In this document: one piece after another, positions 1 to 5,869 of the stretch | Layout of the letters: each line of letters opens with the position of its first letter | Numbering within the stretch: the stretch's first letter is position 1 | Assembly: GCA_964400885.1 (NCBI GenBank) | Contig: CAYNWH010000008.1 | Coordinates: forward strand, 1 to 44,545 | DNA: 44,545 nucleotides | Source of the DNA: CAYNWH01 sp964400885 | Lineage (GTDB): Bacteria > Patescibacteriota > Patescibacteriia > CAIXNZ01 | Direction of reading: 5' to 3' | Position numbers and translations under genes: made by a program | Notes under the pieces: model-generated | Databases searched by the model: none | The model's input: the letters and a program-made list of their open reading frames with translations, nothing else | What the model was told of the DNA's origin: nothing

Positions 1-2
1 CT

Positions 3-83
3 GATTTAATGGCCTTGAAACGAATCAGTGTTTATCCGCAATTAAATGTTATAAAGTTTTTAGAAAAATTAAAAAATGAATAA
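3..83 (+). CDS. C-terminal end of an unidentified protein (partial)
   Basis: An open frame enters from the left edge and ends at TAA 81-83, giving 26 residues that end in FLEKLKNE. It is followed directly by a terminator, as expected for a real gene end. The fragment is too short to assign. The stretch LKRISVYPQ vaguely recalls the tail of small EVE-type RNA-binding proteins, but this is not evidence enough to name it. Confidence 0.5.
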   Translation, partial: DLMALKRISVYPQLNVIKFLEKLKNE

Positions 84-85
84 TA

Positions 86-116
86 AAAAGCGCCCGGCTA
101 AAGCCGAGGCGCTTTT
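86..116. terminator. bidirectional intrinsic terminator
   Basis: AAAAGCGCC (86-94) pairs with GGCGCTTTT (108-116), and CGGCT/AGCCG continues the stem inside with one bulged base. T-rich sequence follows on both strands. It lies between two convergent genes, so it can end both. Confidence 0.8.
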
Positions 117-121
117 ATATT

Positions 122-856
122 TTAGAAAAAATTACAAACACAGATTTTTTGGCCGCAAACATGACAGTAGCCGGGTAAAAGCTTATAAAATTCCTCGGCA
201 AAATTAAAACCGGCAGAATTAGCCACAGTTAGAAAATGGCTAAAATAATCAGCTGCTTCAATTTCTATTTGCCGAAAATGTTTTTGTTTATGCGTGCCTT
301 CAAATAAATGCCAGGCTTCAGAAAGTTCACCTAATTCCTCAGCCCAATGCACTCCGCCATGTTCTAAGGTCCGGTTTTTAGCTGGATATATTTCTTCAAA
401 CATTCGTTGCATTTGAGCCAAAGTTTGCGGTTTGGCTTTGATGGGAGCTTTAATTTCTGCGCGCGGACCTTTCCAGTTTTTACAATTACAGGGCAATTGG
501 CCGCAATAGGGGCAATAATAAGGGAAACGTTCCCATAGTTGTTTTTCTAGATCAATATGCAAACGGGAGCATAAAGCAAAAAGCCAAGCTGCAGCTAGAA
601 GCAGATTAAATTTTAAACCAGCCGTGGAAAAAGCATTAGAAAAAGATTCAGCCTGATTAGTCTGTTCTGCTTTGTCAGTTTTGGCGCTTGGTAAATCGCC
701 AATTTTGCCTTTACGTATCCCTTTTAAACCCCACATGGTAAATCTTTCCATATTACTGATAAGATCCCAGTTAGAATATAAACGATCATCTGCCAAACCG
801 TAAATATCCCAGGTCATTTTTTGAAATTGCGATAATGGTTCATTAGGAAAAGCCAT
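122..856 (-). CDS. MazG-like nucleotide pyrophosphohydrolase domain protein with two Cys knuckles
   Basis: The C-terminal half carries the signature of the all-alpha NTP pyrophosphohydrolase (MazG/dUTPase-like) fold: an EELGE helix at residues 173-177 and an E-x2-D helix at 200-203. These acidic residues bind Mg2+ in the family, which hydrolyses (d)NTPs to monophosphates. Two CxxC-x4-CxC knuckles (C115/C118/C123/C125 and C231/C234/C239/C241) flank this domain and look like zinc sites. The N-terminal 100 residues are unassigned. The whole protein is about twice the size of a minimal MazG domain. Substrate is unknown. The gene stands alone, convergent with the gene tail at the left edge. Confidence 0.65.
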   Translation of the reverse strand: MAFPNEPLSQFQKMTWDIYGLADDRLYSNWDLISNMERFTMWGLKGIRKGKIGDLPSAKTDKAEQTNQAESFSNAFSTAGLKFNLLLAAAWLFALCSRLHIDLEKQLWERFPYYCPYCGQLPCNCKNWKGPRAEIKAPIKAKPQTLAQMQRMFEEIYPAKNRTLEHGGVHWAEELGELSEAWHLFEGTHKQKHFRQIEIEAADYFSHFLTVANSAGFNFAEEFYKLLPGYCHVCGQKICVCNFF

Positions 857-993
857 AATTTTGAGTTAATTGTTTGTTCTTAGCTTAATATTTTTAAGTA
901 TATAATGCAAGCTTGATTTTATATAAATTTTTAGTTAATCTCAAGGTATCTTCGCTCAAACTGATTAGTCCATAAAAAAGGAGGTGAATCAGA

Positions 994-1353
994 GTGAAAT
1001 TTCAGGAGCATTTTGACAATTCTTTGTATAGAATAAAGCAAAAGTATCCCCAGTTTCTGATTGATAACAGGGAAGTGATTTGCAAATTGCTTTTTGAACT
1101 GCATCAATGGTTTGACTATTATTCTAACAAAGAAGGTTATGATACCGTATTTACGGTTTTTTATCATCGCGAAAAACGGCATCATGATGAAGGCATTATT
1201 GAAGCCATTAGCATTTTTACAGCCCAATACGGAGAAAAGTTTCGACAGATCATTGAAGAAGAAGCTCGTGCCCATGTTTATGATGATTTTGGCGAAATTC
1301 CATCTGAAGCAGAAGTTACCCGCAGGTATTTGCGGGAAAAAAGGGGATGGTAA
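994..1353 (+). CDS. hypothetical protein, 119 aa, GTG start with perfect Shine-Dalgarno
   Basis: The GTG start at 994 follows AAAAAAGGAGGTGA (976-989), an almost complete match to the 16S rRNA tail at ideal spacing, which decides the start. The product is soluble, helical and rich in aromatic and charged residues (KYPQFL, QWFDYY, HREKRHHDEG). There is no signal peptide or membrane segment. No family was recognised. It forms a single-gene unit closed by the terminator that overlaps its stop codon. It shares its strong ribosome site style with the unknown genes at 24506 and 43356, while most genes in the window lack one. Confidence 0.75.
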   Translation: MKFQEHFDNSLYRIKQKYPQFLIDNREVICKLLFELHQWFDYYSNKEGYDTVFTVFYHREKRHHDEGIIEAISIFTAQYGEKFRQIIEEEARAHVYDDFGEIPSEAEVTRRYLREKRGW

Positions 1354-1385
1354 AGCGCGCTTTGCTAGGCAAAGCGCGCTTTTTT
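1352..1385 (+). terminator. strong intrinsic terminator
   Basis: A perfect 14-bp inverted repeat (1352-1365 with 1369-1382, loop TAG) is followed by a T run. It begins inside the stop codon of the preceding gene. Confidence 0.9.
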
Positions 1386-1402
1386 GTTATAATAAACATA
1401 GC

Positions 1403-1502
1403 NNNNNNNNNNNNNNNNNNNNNNNNNNNNNNNNNNNNNNNNNNNNNNNNNNNNNNNNNNNNNNNNNNNNNNNNNNNNNNNNNNNNNNNNNNNNNNNNNN
1501 NN
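1403..1502. other. assembly gap (100 N)
   Basis: Exactly 100 N, a scaffold placeholder rather than a measured length. It hides the start of the following membrane protein. A TATAAT hexamer at 1388-1393, just before the gap, may be that gene's -10 box. Confidence 0.95.
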
Positions 1503-3050
1503 TGGCTAAATTTAACGCAAACCAATCAGCAGTCCGTTTGGCATTATTTTGGCTCTAATTATTATGGAGAAATAGGGCAGGGTGGCTCTTATCGGCCCAT
1601 GGTGAATTTGATTTTCTGGCTGAATTATAAACTCGGCGGCCTCAATCCTTTACCTTATCATCTGACTAATTTAATCTTCCATATTGGCATTTGCTTTCTG
1701 ATATATTTGCTGGCTTTAACTTTACTGGAAAATATTAAAGGAAAAAATAAAATTGCGATTTTAGCAGCTGTTTTTTTTACGCTGTTGCCTAATCATAGCG
1801 AGGCCGTAATTTGGATCGCGGCTGTGGCTGACCCTGTGGCCAGCTTTTTCTATTTGCTAGCTTTTTATTTGTATCTGCTTTTTCGCCAAAGAAAAAGCTT
1901 TGTGGCTTTACTGCTTTCTGCTTTAAGTTTTATTATTGCGCTCTTAACTAAAGAAATCGCTATCACTTTGCCTTTATTAATTGTGGTTTGGGAACTTTAT
2001 CAGGCAATTAAAGAAAATAAATTTAAAGCCCGCGATATCATCTTGTATCCCTTTGGTTATTGGATATTGCTAATTGGTTATTTTTTAGTGCGTTATGAAG
2101 CTATTGGTCTTATCTTTGGCTATTATGCGCGCTCAACCTTTAAAATAGATTTTAATGCCATGGCTAAAATGATCATTGCCTTGATTACGGATTTATTTTT
2201 TTCTGGCAACTTACGGGTATTACTGACTGATTATTTTGCAGCTAATAAAATATTTTTTGTTCTTTTAATAATTTTGCTGGCAGTTTTAATTTTGTATGTT
2301 TGCCGCAAATATTTTTATAAAGCGGCTTTTTTAATCGATGCTTATTTGATTTTAATCTTGCCGGTTATTTTTCTGGCTTTTAATAATTTAAATGATGAAG
2401 GGGAGCGGTATAATTATTTACCTTCAGTAGCTTTTGTTATTTTGTTGAGCCTTTTGGTCTGGCAAATAAAGGAAAGATATCTAAAAAATATCTTGCTCAT
2501 TGCCTTGCTTGTTTATTTTGCCGCTAATTTATTAAATAAAAATTACAATTGGCAGCTGGCAGCGAACTTGAATCAAGGAATTGTTCAAGTGGATGCAGCG
2601 CAAGTTTTAGATTTATCAAAGGAAAATTTTCTGGTAGGTCTGCCTGATAATCTGTCAGGTGTGCCTTTATTACGAAACGGTTTTATTCAGGCGGTAAATT
2701 TATTCCGGCCGCAACTGGAATTTAAAGCCACTGTTTTAAATGCTTACCAGCGTTTAACTCGGGAAAATTATCAGCAGAAAATTTTATACTGGGGCCCTTA
2801 TCCGACCGGCGGTTATATCGCAGAAACTTTTGACCAGCATAACTGGGTGACAGGCTTTGATCGTCAGGAAACTGATGCTTACATTTTTGAGCTCTGGAAT
2901 TATGATTACCTGACTTACACCTCAAATACAATTAGATTGATATTTAAAAATCAGCAAGGTGATTTTTGGCCAGCCGGTGAAGAGGATCATAATGTTTTAA
3001 CTTATGATCAGGGACATTTAAAGAATTTAGCTGATTTAATGAAAAATTAA
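1503..3050 (+). CDS. multi-membrane GT-C type glycosyltransferase-like protein (5' end lost in gap)
   Basis: About 515 residues remain after the gap. The visible N-terminal part contains YRPMVNLIFWLNYKLGG followed by YHLTNLIFHI. This pattern is typical of dolichyl/polyprenyl-phosphate-sugar dependent O-mannosyltransferase-like (GT-C, TMTC-like) membrane proteins, where the loop lies near the active site. About nine hydrophobic segments follow up to residue 340. The last 150 residues form a soluble extracytoplasmic domain without visible TPR repeats. The catalytic acidic pair of the first loop would sit in the missing part, so activity cannot be judged. It probably transfers a lipid-linked sugar to a surface polymer or protein, which is inference. 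Confidence 0.6.
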   Translation, partial: WLNLTQTNQQSVWHYFGSNYYGEIGQGGSYRPMVNLIFWLNYKLGGLNPLPYHLTNLIFHIGICFLIYLLALTLLENIKGKNKIAILAAVFFTLLPNHSEAVIWIAAVADPVASFFYLLAFYLYLLFRQRKSFVALLLSALSFIIALLTKEIAITLPLLIVVWELYQAIKENKFKARDIILYPFGYWILLIGYFLVRYEAIGLIFGYYARSTFKIDFNAMAKMIIALITDLFFSGNLRVLLTDYFAANKIFFVLLIILLAVLILYVCRKYFYKAAFLIDAYLILILPVIFLAFNNLNDEGERYNYLPSVAFVILLSLLVWQIKERYLKNILLIALLVYFAANLLNKNYNWQLAANLNQGIVQVDAAQVLDLSKENFLVGLPDNLSGVPLLRNGFIQAVNLFRPQLEFKATVLNAYQRLTRENYQQKILYWGPYPTGGYIAETFDQHNWVTGFDRQETDAYIFELWNYDYLTYTSNTIRLIFKNQQGDFWPAGEEDHNVLTYDQGHLKNLADLMKN

Positions 3051-3059
3051 GTAAATTTA

Positions 3060-3090
3060 AGAGCTTTCTCATGAATTTAGAGAAAGCTCT
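3060..3090. terminator. hairpin between convergent genes, probable shared terminator
   Basis: AGAGCTTTCTC (3060-3070) pairs with GAGAAAGCTCT (3080-3090). T tracts are short, so it is a weaker terminator. Its right arm contains the stop codon of the minus-strand zinc-ribbon gene. Confidence 0.6.
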
Positions 3091-3259
3091 ACTGAGGATC
3101 TGAGTTATAGTTGTTGTCATGCCGCTCTGCCTCAGGCGCCATGTTGGAATTTGATTCAGTGCAGCTAGGGCAGATTCTGTTATAAATTCCCTCACTGAAA
3201 AATTCCCGATCGCATCTCAAACAGACCCTTTTATCTTTCTTTTTTTTCTTTTTACCCAT
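3089..3259 (-). CDS. small zinc-ribbon protein, 56 aa
   Basis: The ATG at 3259 opens a 56-codon frame ending at TAG 3089-3091. The product starts with MGKKKKKKDK, then has C13-x2-C16 and C30-x2-C33 spaced by FFSEGIYNRI, a compact treble-clef or zinc-ribbon arrangement. An Asn/Asp-rich tail follows. AAAAGG lies just upstream of the start. The basic head suggests nucleic-acid or ribosome binding, which is inference. It was recognised by its coding pattern and cysteine pairs rather than by a named family. Confidence 0.65.
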   Translation of the reverse strand: MGKKKKKKDKRVCLRCDREFFSEGIYNRICPSCTESNSNMAPEAERHDNNYNSDPQ

Positions 3260-3401
3260 TTGCCTTTTGCCCCCTTTTTTATCAGCTGATGAACCGATAA
3301 AGGAACTTCTTTAAAATTAGCAGTAATTTATCCCAAAAGCAAGTTTTAATTTTTCTGAAATTTTGTTATAATTAGATCATATTATAAATAAGTTAAAATT
3401 T

Positions 3402-4109
3402 ATGCCTGATGTAGAATTATTTAAAATTAATCCGGACCAAAGGAAAAAAACCATAGAAAAATTAATAGAATCAAGTTCGCCAACTCATGCTTTTTTTCTG
3501 ATTTTAATTCTTTCCGCTATAGTGACTACTTTTGGTATTGTATTGGATAACATAGCAATTATAATAGGCGGTATGCTTATTTCGCCTTTACTTTCTCCGA
3601 TTTTAGCCATTAGCATGGGTATTGTTATGGCTGATCCCAAGCTAATTTTTCGCTCTTTGCGGGTCTTATTGATTGCTATTATTTATGTGGTGGCTATTTC
3701 TTTAGTCTTTGTTTTTTTTGTGGTTAATAAAGAATTAAATCAGGAAATACTTTCAAGAGCCCATCCGAATTTGATTTATTTTGGTGTGGCCTTGGCTTCT
3801 GGTATTGCTGCTGCTTTTGCTTTTGCTAAAGAAGAATTTTCCGAACGAATCGTGGGTGTGGCCGTGGCTATTGCGTTATTACCGCCTTTATCAGTTATTG
3901 GTATTGGTATAGCTTACTTAAATTTAGAAGTATTATCAGGATCTTTATCTTTATTCTTGTTGAATTTATTTGGCATTCTTTTAGGTAGTTTGATTGTTTT
4001 TTCCTTGTTAAGATTTTATCCTGAAAAAAAAGTTGTGCATCAGGAATTAAAACAAGAAGAAAAAGAATTTGAAAAAGTTAAAAATCATAATCATACAGCT
4101 GGCCAATGA
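3402..4109 (+). CDS. DUF389 family membrane protein
   Basis: The 235-residue product shows the DUF389 (TIGR00341-like) core: SSPTHAFFLILILSAIVTT, then IAIIIGGMLISPLLSPILAI, then ALASGIAAAFAF and VAVAIALLPPLSVIGIG. It has about six membrane helices and a charged cytoplasmic tail (about residues 205-235). The family is widespread but its function is unestablished. A TATAAT at 3367-3372 may serve as its promoter. It ends in TGA, and an AT-rich repeat tract (AATAACTAATAAC type) follows. Confidence 0.8.
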   Translation: MPDVELFKINPDQRKKTIEKLIESSSPTHAFFLILILSAIVTTFGIVLDNIAIIIGGMLISPLLSPILAISMGIVMADPKLIFRSLRVLLIAIIYVVAISLVFVFFVVNKELNQEILSRAHPNLIYFGVALASGIAAAFAFAKEEFSERIVGVAVAIALLPPLSVIGIGIAYLNLEVLSGSLSLFLLNLFGILLGSLIVFSLLRFYPEKKVVHQELKQEEKEFEKVKNHNHTAGQ

Positions 4110-4157
4110 TCAATAACTAATAACCAATAACTAATAACTAATAACTAATCTAAATTT

Positions 4158-4232
4158 ATGCCCAGATGCGGTTGTTGCGCGCCTAAAAAGAAAACAGCTA
4201 AAAAGAAAAAAGCTGCAAAAAAGAAAAAATAA
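4158..4232 (+). CDS. 24-residue Cys/Lys microprotein
   Basis: An ATG frame encodes MPRCGCCAPKKKTAKKKK plus a further Lys/Ala tail, and the stop at 4230-4232 lies just before a good terminator. The product has three cysteines in CGCC context and a tail of about 14 lysines. The placement right before a terminator and the non-random composition support a real gene. Function is unknown; metal or nucleic-acid binding is possible. Composition resembles the zinc-ribbon protein at 3089-3259, also with a short cysteine motif next to polylysine. Confidence 0.5.
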   Translation: MPRCGCCAPKKKTAKKKKAAKKKK

Positions 4233-4235
4233 GAT

Positions 4236-4263
4236 AATCCCTCGCTTGACGGGGGATTTTTGT
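4236..4263 (+). terminator. intrinsic terminator
   Basis: AATCCCTCG (4236-4244) pairs with CGGGGGATT (4250-4258) with one G-U, followed by a T-rich run. It ends the microprotein transcript. Confidence 0.8.
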
Positions 4264-4310
4264 TTTTGTTGATTAAATAAAGCCAATAAGGTAGATGTGG
4301 ATAAGTAGGC

Positions 4311-4340
4311 TTGACATTCGGTTTTTGTTCGGTGTATTAT
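4311..4340 (+). promoter_or_regulatory. promoter of the four-helix-bundle/lexA operon
   Basis: TTGACA (4311-4316), an 18-bp spacer and TATTAT (4335-4340). The first LexA-type direct repeat lies in the spacer. Confidence 0.65.
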
Positions 4341-4370
4341 TAAAGTATAAATGTTCGGTTTTTATTCGGT
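4316..4370 (+). promoter_or_regulatory. two candidate LexA operators (direct repeats)
   Basis: ATTC-N7-GTTC occurs at 4316-4330 and GTTC-N7-ATTC at 4353-4367, both with the same spacer GGTTTTT. The layout matches the direct-repeat GTTC-N7-GTTC box known for alphaproteobacterial LexA, not the palindromic enterobacterial or Bacillus boxes. One copy overlaps the promoter spacer and one lies just downstream of the -10 box, both positions that block transcription. Autoregulation by LexA is inferred from the lexA gene in the same operon. Confidence 0.6.
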
Positions 4371-4378
4371 ATGATAAA

Positions 4379-4414
4379 GAATTTTAGAGTTTCAGATTAT
4401 AGAGTTTTAGTTAA
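4379..4414 (+). repeat. left flank of an inverted repeat pair around the four-helix-bundle gene
   Basis: The tract GAATTTTAGAGTTT plus TATAGAGTTTTAG is the imperfect reverse complement of the tract at 4789-4820. Confidence 0.5.
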
Positions 4415-4428
4415 TCAATTAAATAATA

Positions 4429-4785
4429 ATGACAAAAATTTTAAATATAAGAGATCTTTTGGTCTGGCAAAAGTCTCATCAGTTAGTATTACAAATCTAT
4501 AAACATACCGTTATTTTTCCTCATGAGGAGAAATATGGCTTGATAGCCCAAATGAGGCGTTGTGCTGTTTCTGTACCGTCAAATATTGCTGAAGGTTTTA
4601 GAAGAAAGGGGAGAGATAAATTTCAGTTTTATTCATATGCTCAAGGCTCTTTAGAAGAATTAAAATATCAAGTTTTATTAAGTTATGATTTACAATATAT
4701 AAGTGAAGATAAATATGCGGAATTAATTAGTTTATGTCATGAAATCGGAAAAATGTTAAATAGTTGGGTCAAAACATTAAAATAA
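4429..4785 (+). CDS. four-helix-bundle protein (S23 / rRNA intervening-sequence family)
   Basis: At 118 residues the product has the family's length and signature: RDLLVWQKSHQLVLQIYK at the start, IAQMRRCAVSVPSNIAEG in the middle and a charged third helix with SYAQGSLEELKYQV. It corresponds to the four helix bundle family (TIGR02436, PF05635). This family was first found encoded in 23S rRNA intervening sequences and also appears near reverse transcriptases. Its biochemical role is unsettled. It lies between the operator-bearing promoter and lexA, so both genes probably share one transcript. Related inverted tracts flank it, suggesting it may have arrived as a cassette. Confidence 0.85.
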   Translation: MTKILNIRDLLVWQKSHQLVLQIYKHTVIFPHEEKYGLIAQMRRCAVSVPSNIAEGFRRKGRDKFQFYSYAQGSLEELKYQVLLSYDLQYISEDKYAELISLCHEIGKMLNSWVKTLK

Positions 4786-4788
4786 TTA

Positions 4789-4820
4789 CTAAAATTCTAA
4801 AACGCTAAAATTCTAAAACA
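4789..4820 (+). repeat. tandem direct repeat before lexA, right inverted flank
   Basis: CTAAAATTCTAAAAC occurs twice in a row (4789-4803 and 4805-4819). The pair is inverted relative to 4379-4414 and belongs to the dispersed intergenic repeat style of this scaffold. Confidence 0.6.
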
Positions 4821-4822
4821 CT

Positions 4823-5428
4823 ATGTCATTAACAAAACGCCAAAAACAAATCCTCGATTTTATTCAAGAGTTTACAGATGAAAAGGGTTATGCGCCAAGT
4901 TATAGGGAAATAGGTCAGCATTTTGGTTTATCTTCAAGTGCTACAGTTGCTGAACATGTCCAGACTTTGCAGGAAAAAGGCTATTTAAAAACAGATCCTA
5001 ATGAGGCCAGGTCAATTGAAATTATTGAAAATGAAAGGGCCGAAGCGATTTTTTTAAGCTTGGCTGGTTTAATTACAGCTGGCCAGCCGATTGAGGCAGT
5101 TGAAAATAAAGAGCAAATTGCTGTGCCGGCAGATTTTGTGAAAGATGAAGCCAAATCCTATGTTTTAAAAGTTAAAGGTGATTCCATGATTGAAGAAGGT
5201 ATTTATGACGGTGATTATGTAATAGTGGAGCAAAACCCCAGTCCGAGAAATGGCCAGGTGGTGGTGGCATTAATTGATAATGCTTTTGCTACTTTAAAAA
5301 AGTTTTATAGGGAAGCTAATCGCATCAGGTTGCAGCCGGCTAATTCAGCAATGAAACCTATTTATGCTAAAAATGTTTTGGTGCAGGGCATTGTCAGGGC
5401 AGTGATCAGAAAATTTAGTACTATTTAA
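4823..5428 (+). CDS. lexA: LexA repressor
   Basis: SOS-response repressor and self-cleaving protease, 201 residues. The winged helix-turn-helix covers residues 1-65 (SYREIGQHFGLSSSATV is the recognition region). The cleavage site is A87-G88 in ITAGQP. The catalytic dyad is S121 (KGDSMIEEG) and K159 (FATLKKFY). All elements needed for RecA-stimulated self-cleavage are present. The start ATG at 4823 follows the tandem CTAAAATTCTAAAAC repeat and has no Shine-Dalgarno. It shares the transcript with the four-helix-bundle gene and is probably autoregulated through the direct repeats at 4316-4370. Confidence 0.97.
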   Translation: MSLTKRQKQILDFIQEFTDEKGYAPSYREIGQHFGLSSSATVAEHVQTLQEKGYLKTDPNEARSIEIIENERAEAIFLSLAGLITAGQPIEAVENKEQIAVPADFVKDEAKSYVLKVKGDSMIEEGIYDGDYVIVEQNPSPRNGQVVVALIDNAFATLKKFYREANRIRLQPANSAMKPIYAKNVLVQGIVRAVIRKFSTI

Positions 5429-5448
5429 AATTAATTAATAAAGCACCT

Positions 5449-5577
5449 GGAGCTTTTGGGGTGAGTAAGTACTTTAGATAACGTATCTTTTAAAACAAAA
5501 CTCGCCCCAAAGTTTGGGGCAAGTTCTGTTTCGCGACAGAGAAACACCTATTAAATTAATAAGGCTCCTCTTTTTTT
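5449..5577 (+). ncRNA. candidate structured RNA or attenuator downstream of lexA
   Basis: Two pairings exclude each other. CTTTTGGGGTGAG (5453-5465) pairs with CTCGCCCCAAAG (5501-5512). Alternatively GCCCCAAA (5504-5511) pairs with TTTGGGGC (5513-5520) as a perfect 8-bp hairpin. GGAGC (5449-5453) can also close the whole element with GCTCC (5564-5568), followed by seven T. Further small hairpins lie at 5524-5545 and 5548-5563. This could be the lexA 3' end with a complex terminator, or a small RNA. No known family was recognised. Confidence 0.45.
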
Positions 5578-5649
5578 ATTATAAATAAATTGTTACAAAT
5601 ATACAAATTGGCTACAAATTTTACAAATAATTATTAACTATTAAATTTT

Positions 5650-5751
5650 ATGAGCAGAAAACAAAAATCAATTTACCGCAGATTAATTTGCCACTTTTTC
5701 GACTTTATTTCAGCGCTTGATCCAAGTTTAAAATTTAATAATAAATATTAA
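5650..5751 (+). CDS. possible small ORF, 33 aa
   Basis: ATG to TAA encodes MSRKQKSIYRRLICHFFDF followed by 14 more residues, with a basic head and an aromatic middle. There is no Shine-Dalgarno and no recognised family. Support is only the intact frame in an otherwise gene-free 440-base stretch, so it may be chance. Confidence 0.25.
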   Translation: MSRKQKSIYRRLICHFFDFISALDPSLKFNNKY

Positions 5752-5753
5752 AA

Positions 5754-5853
5754 CCTATTTATTTAAATAGGGAGTGAAACTAATAGAAATATGATCAGCT
5801 GGCTTGAAAACTGCTAAATGTTATGGGCTTTAGTGGTGAGTTAAGCCAGCTGA
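5754..5853 (+). promoter_or_regulatory. structured leader of the radical SAM gene
   Basis: A first hairpin is CCTATTT/AAATAGG (5754-5760/5765-5771). A second, larger one pairs CAGCTGGCTT (5796-5805) with AAGCCAGCTG (5843-5852), and inside it ACTGCTAAA (5810-5818) with TTTAGTGGT (5829-5837) with two G-U pairs. It ends 17 bases before the start codon. The G-U pairs inside a maintained stem suggest an RNA, perhaps a cis-regulatory element. No known riboswitch class fits. Confidence 0.45.
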
Positions 5854-5869
5854 ATCTAATTTTACTTCC

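Noticed and set aside
2944..3195. 83-codon minus-strand frame over the end of the glycosyltransferase gene
   Set aside because: It overlaps both that gene and the 3089-3259 zinc-ribbon gene in another frame and has no protein-like features.
4110..4155. Possible CRISPR array in AATAACTAATAACC repeats
   Set aside because: The units are 7-8 bases, without spacers or a leader, and no cas genes are near.
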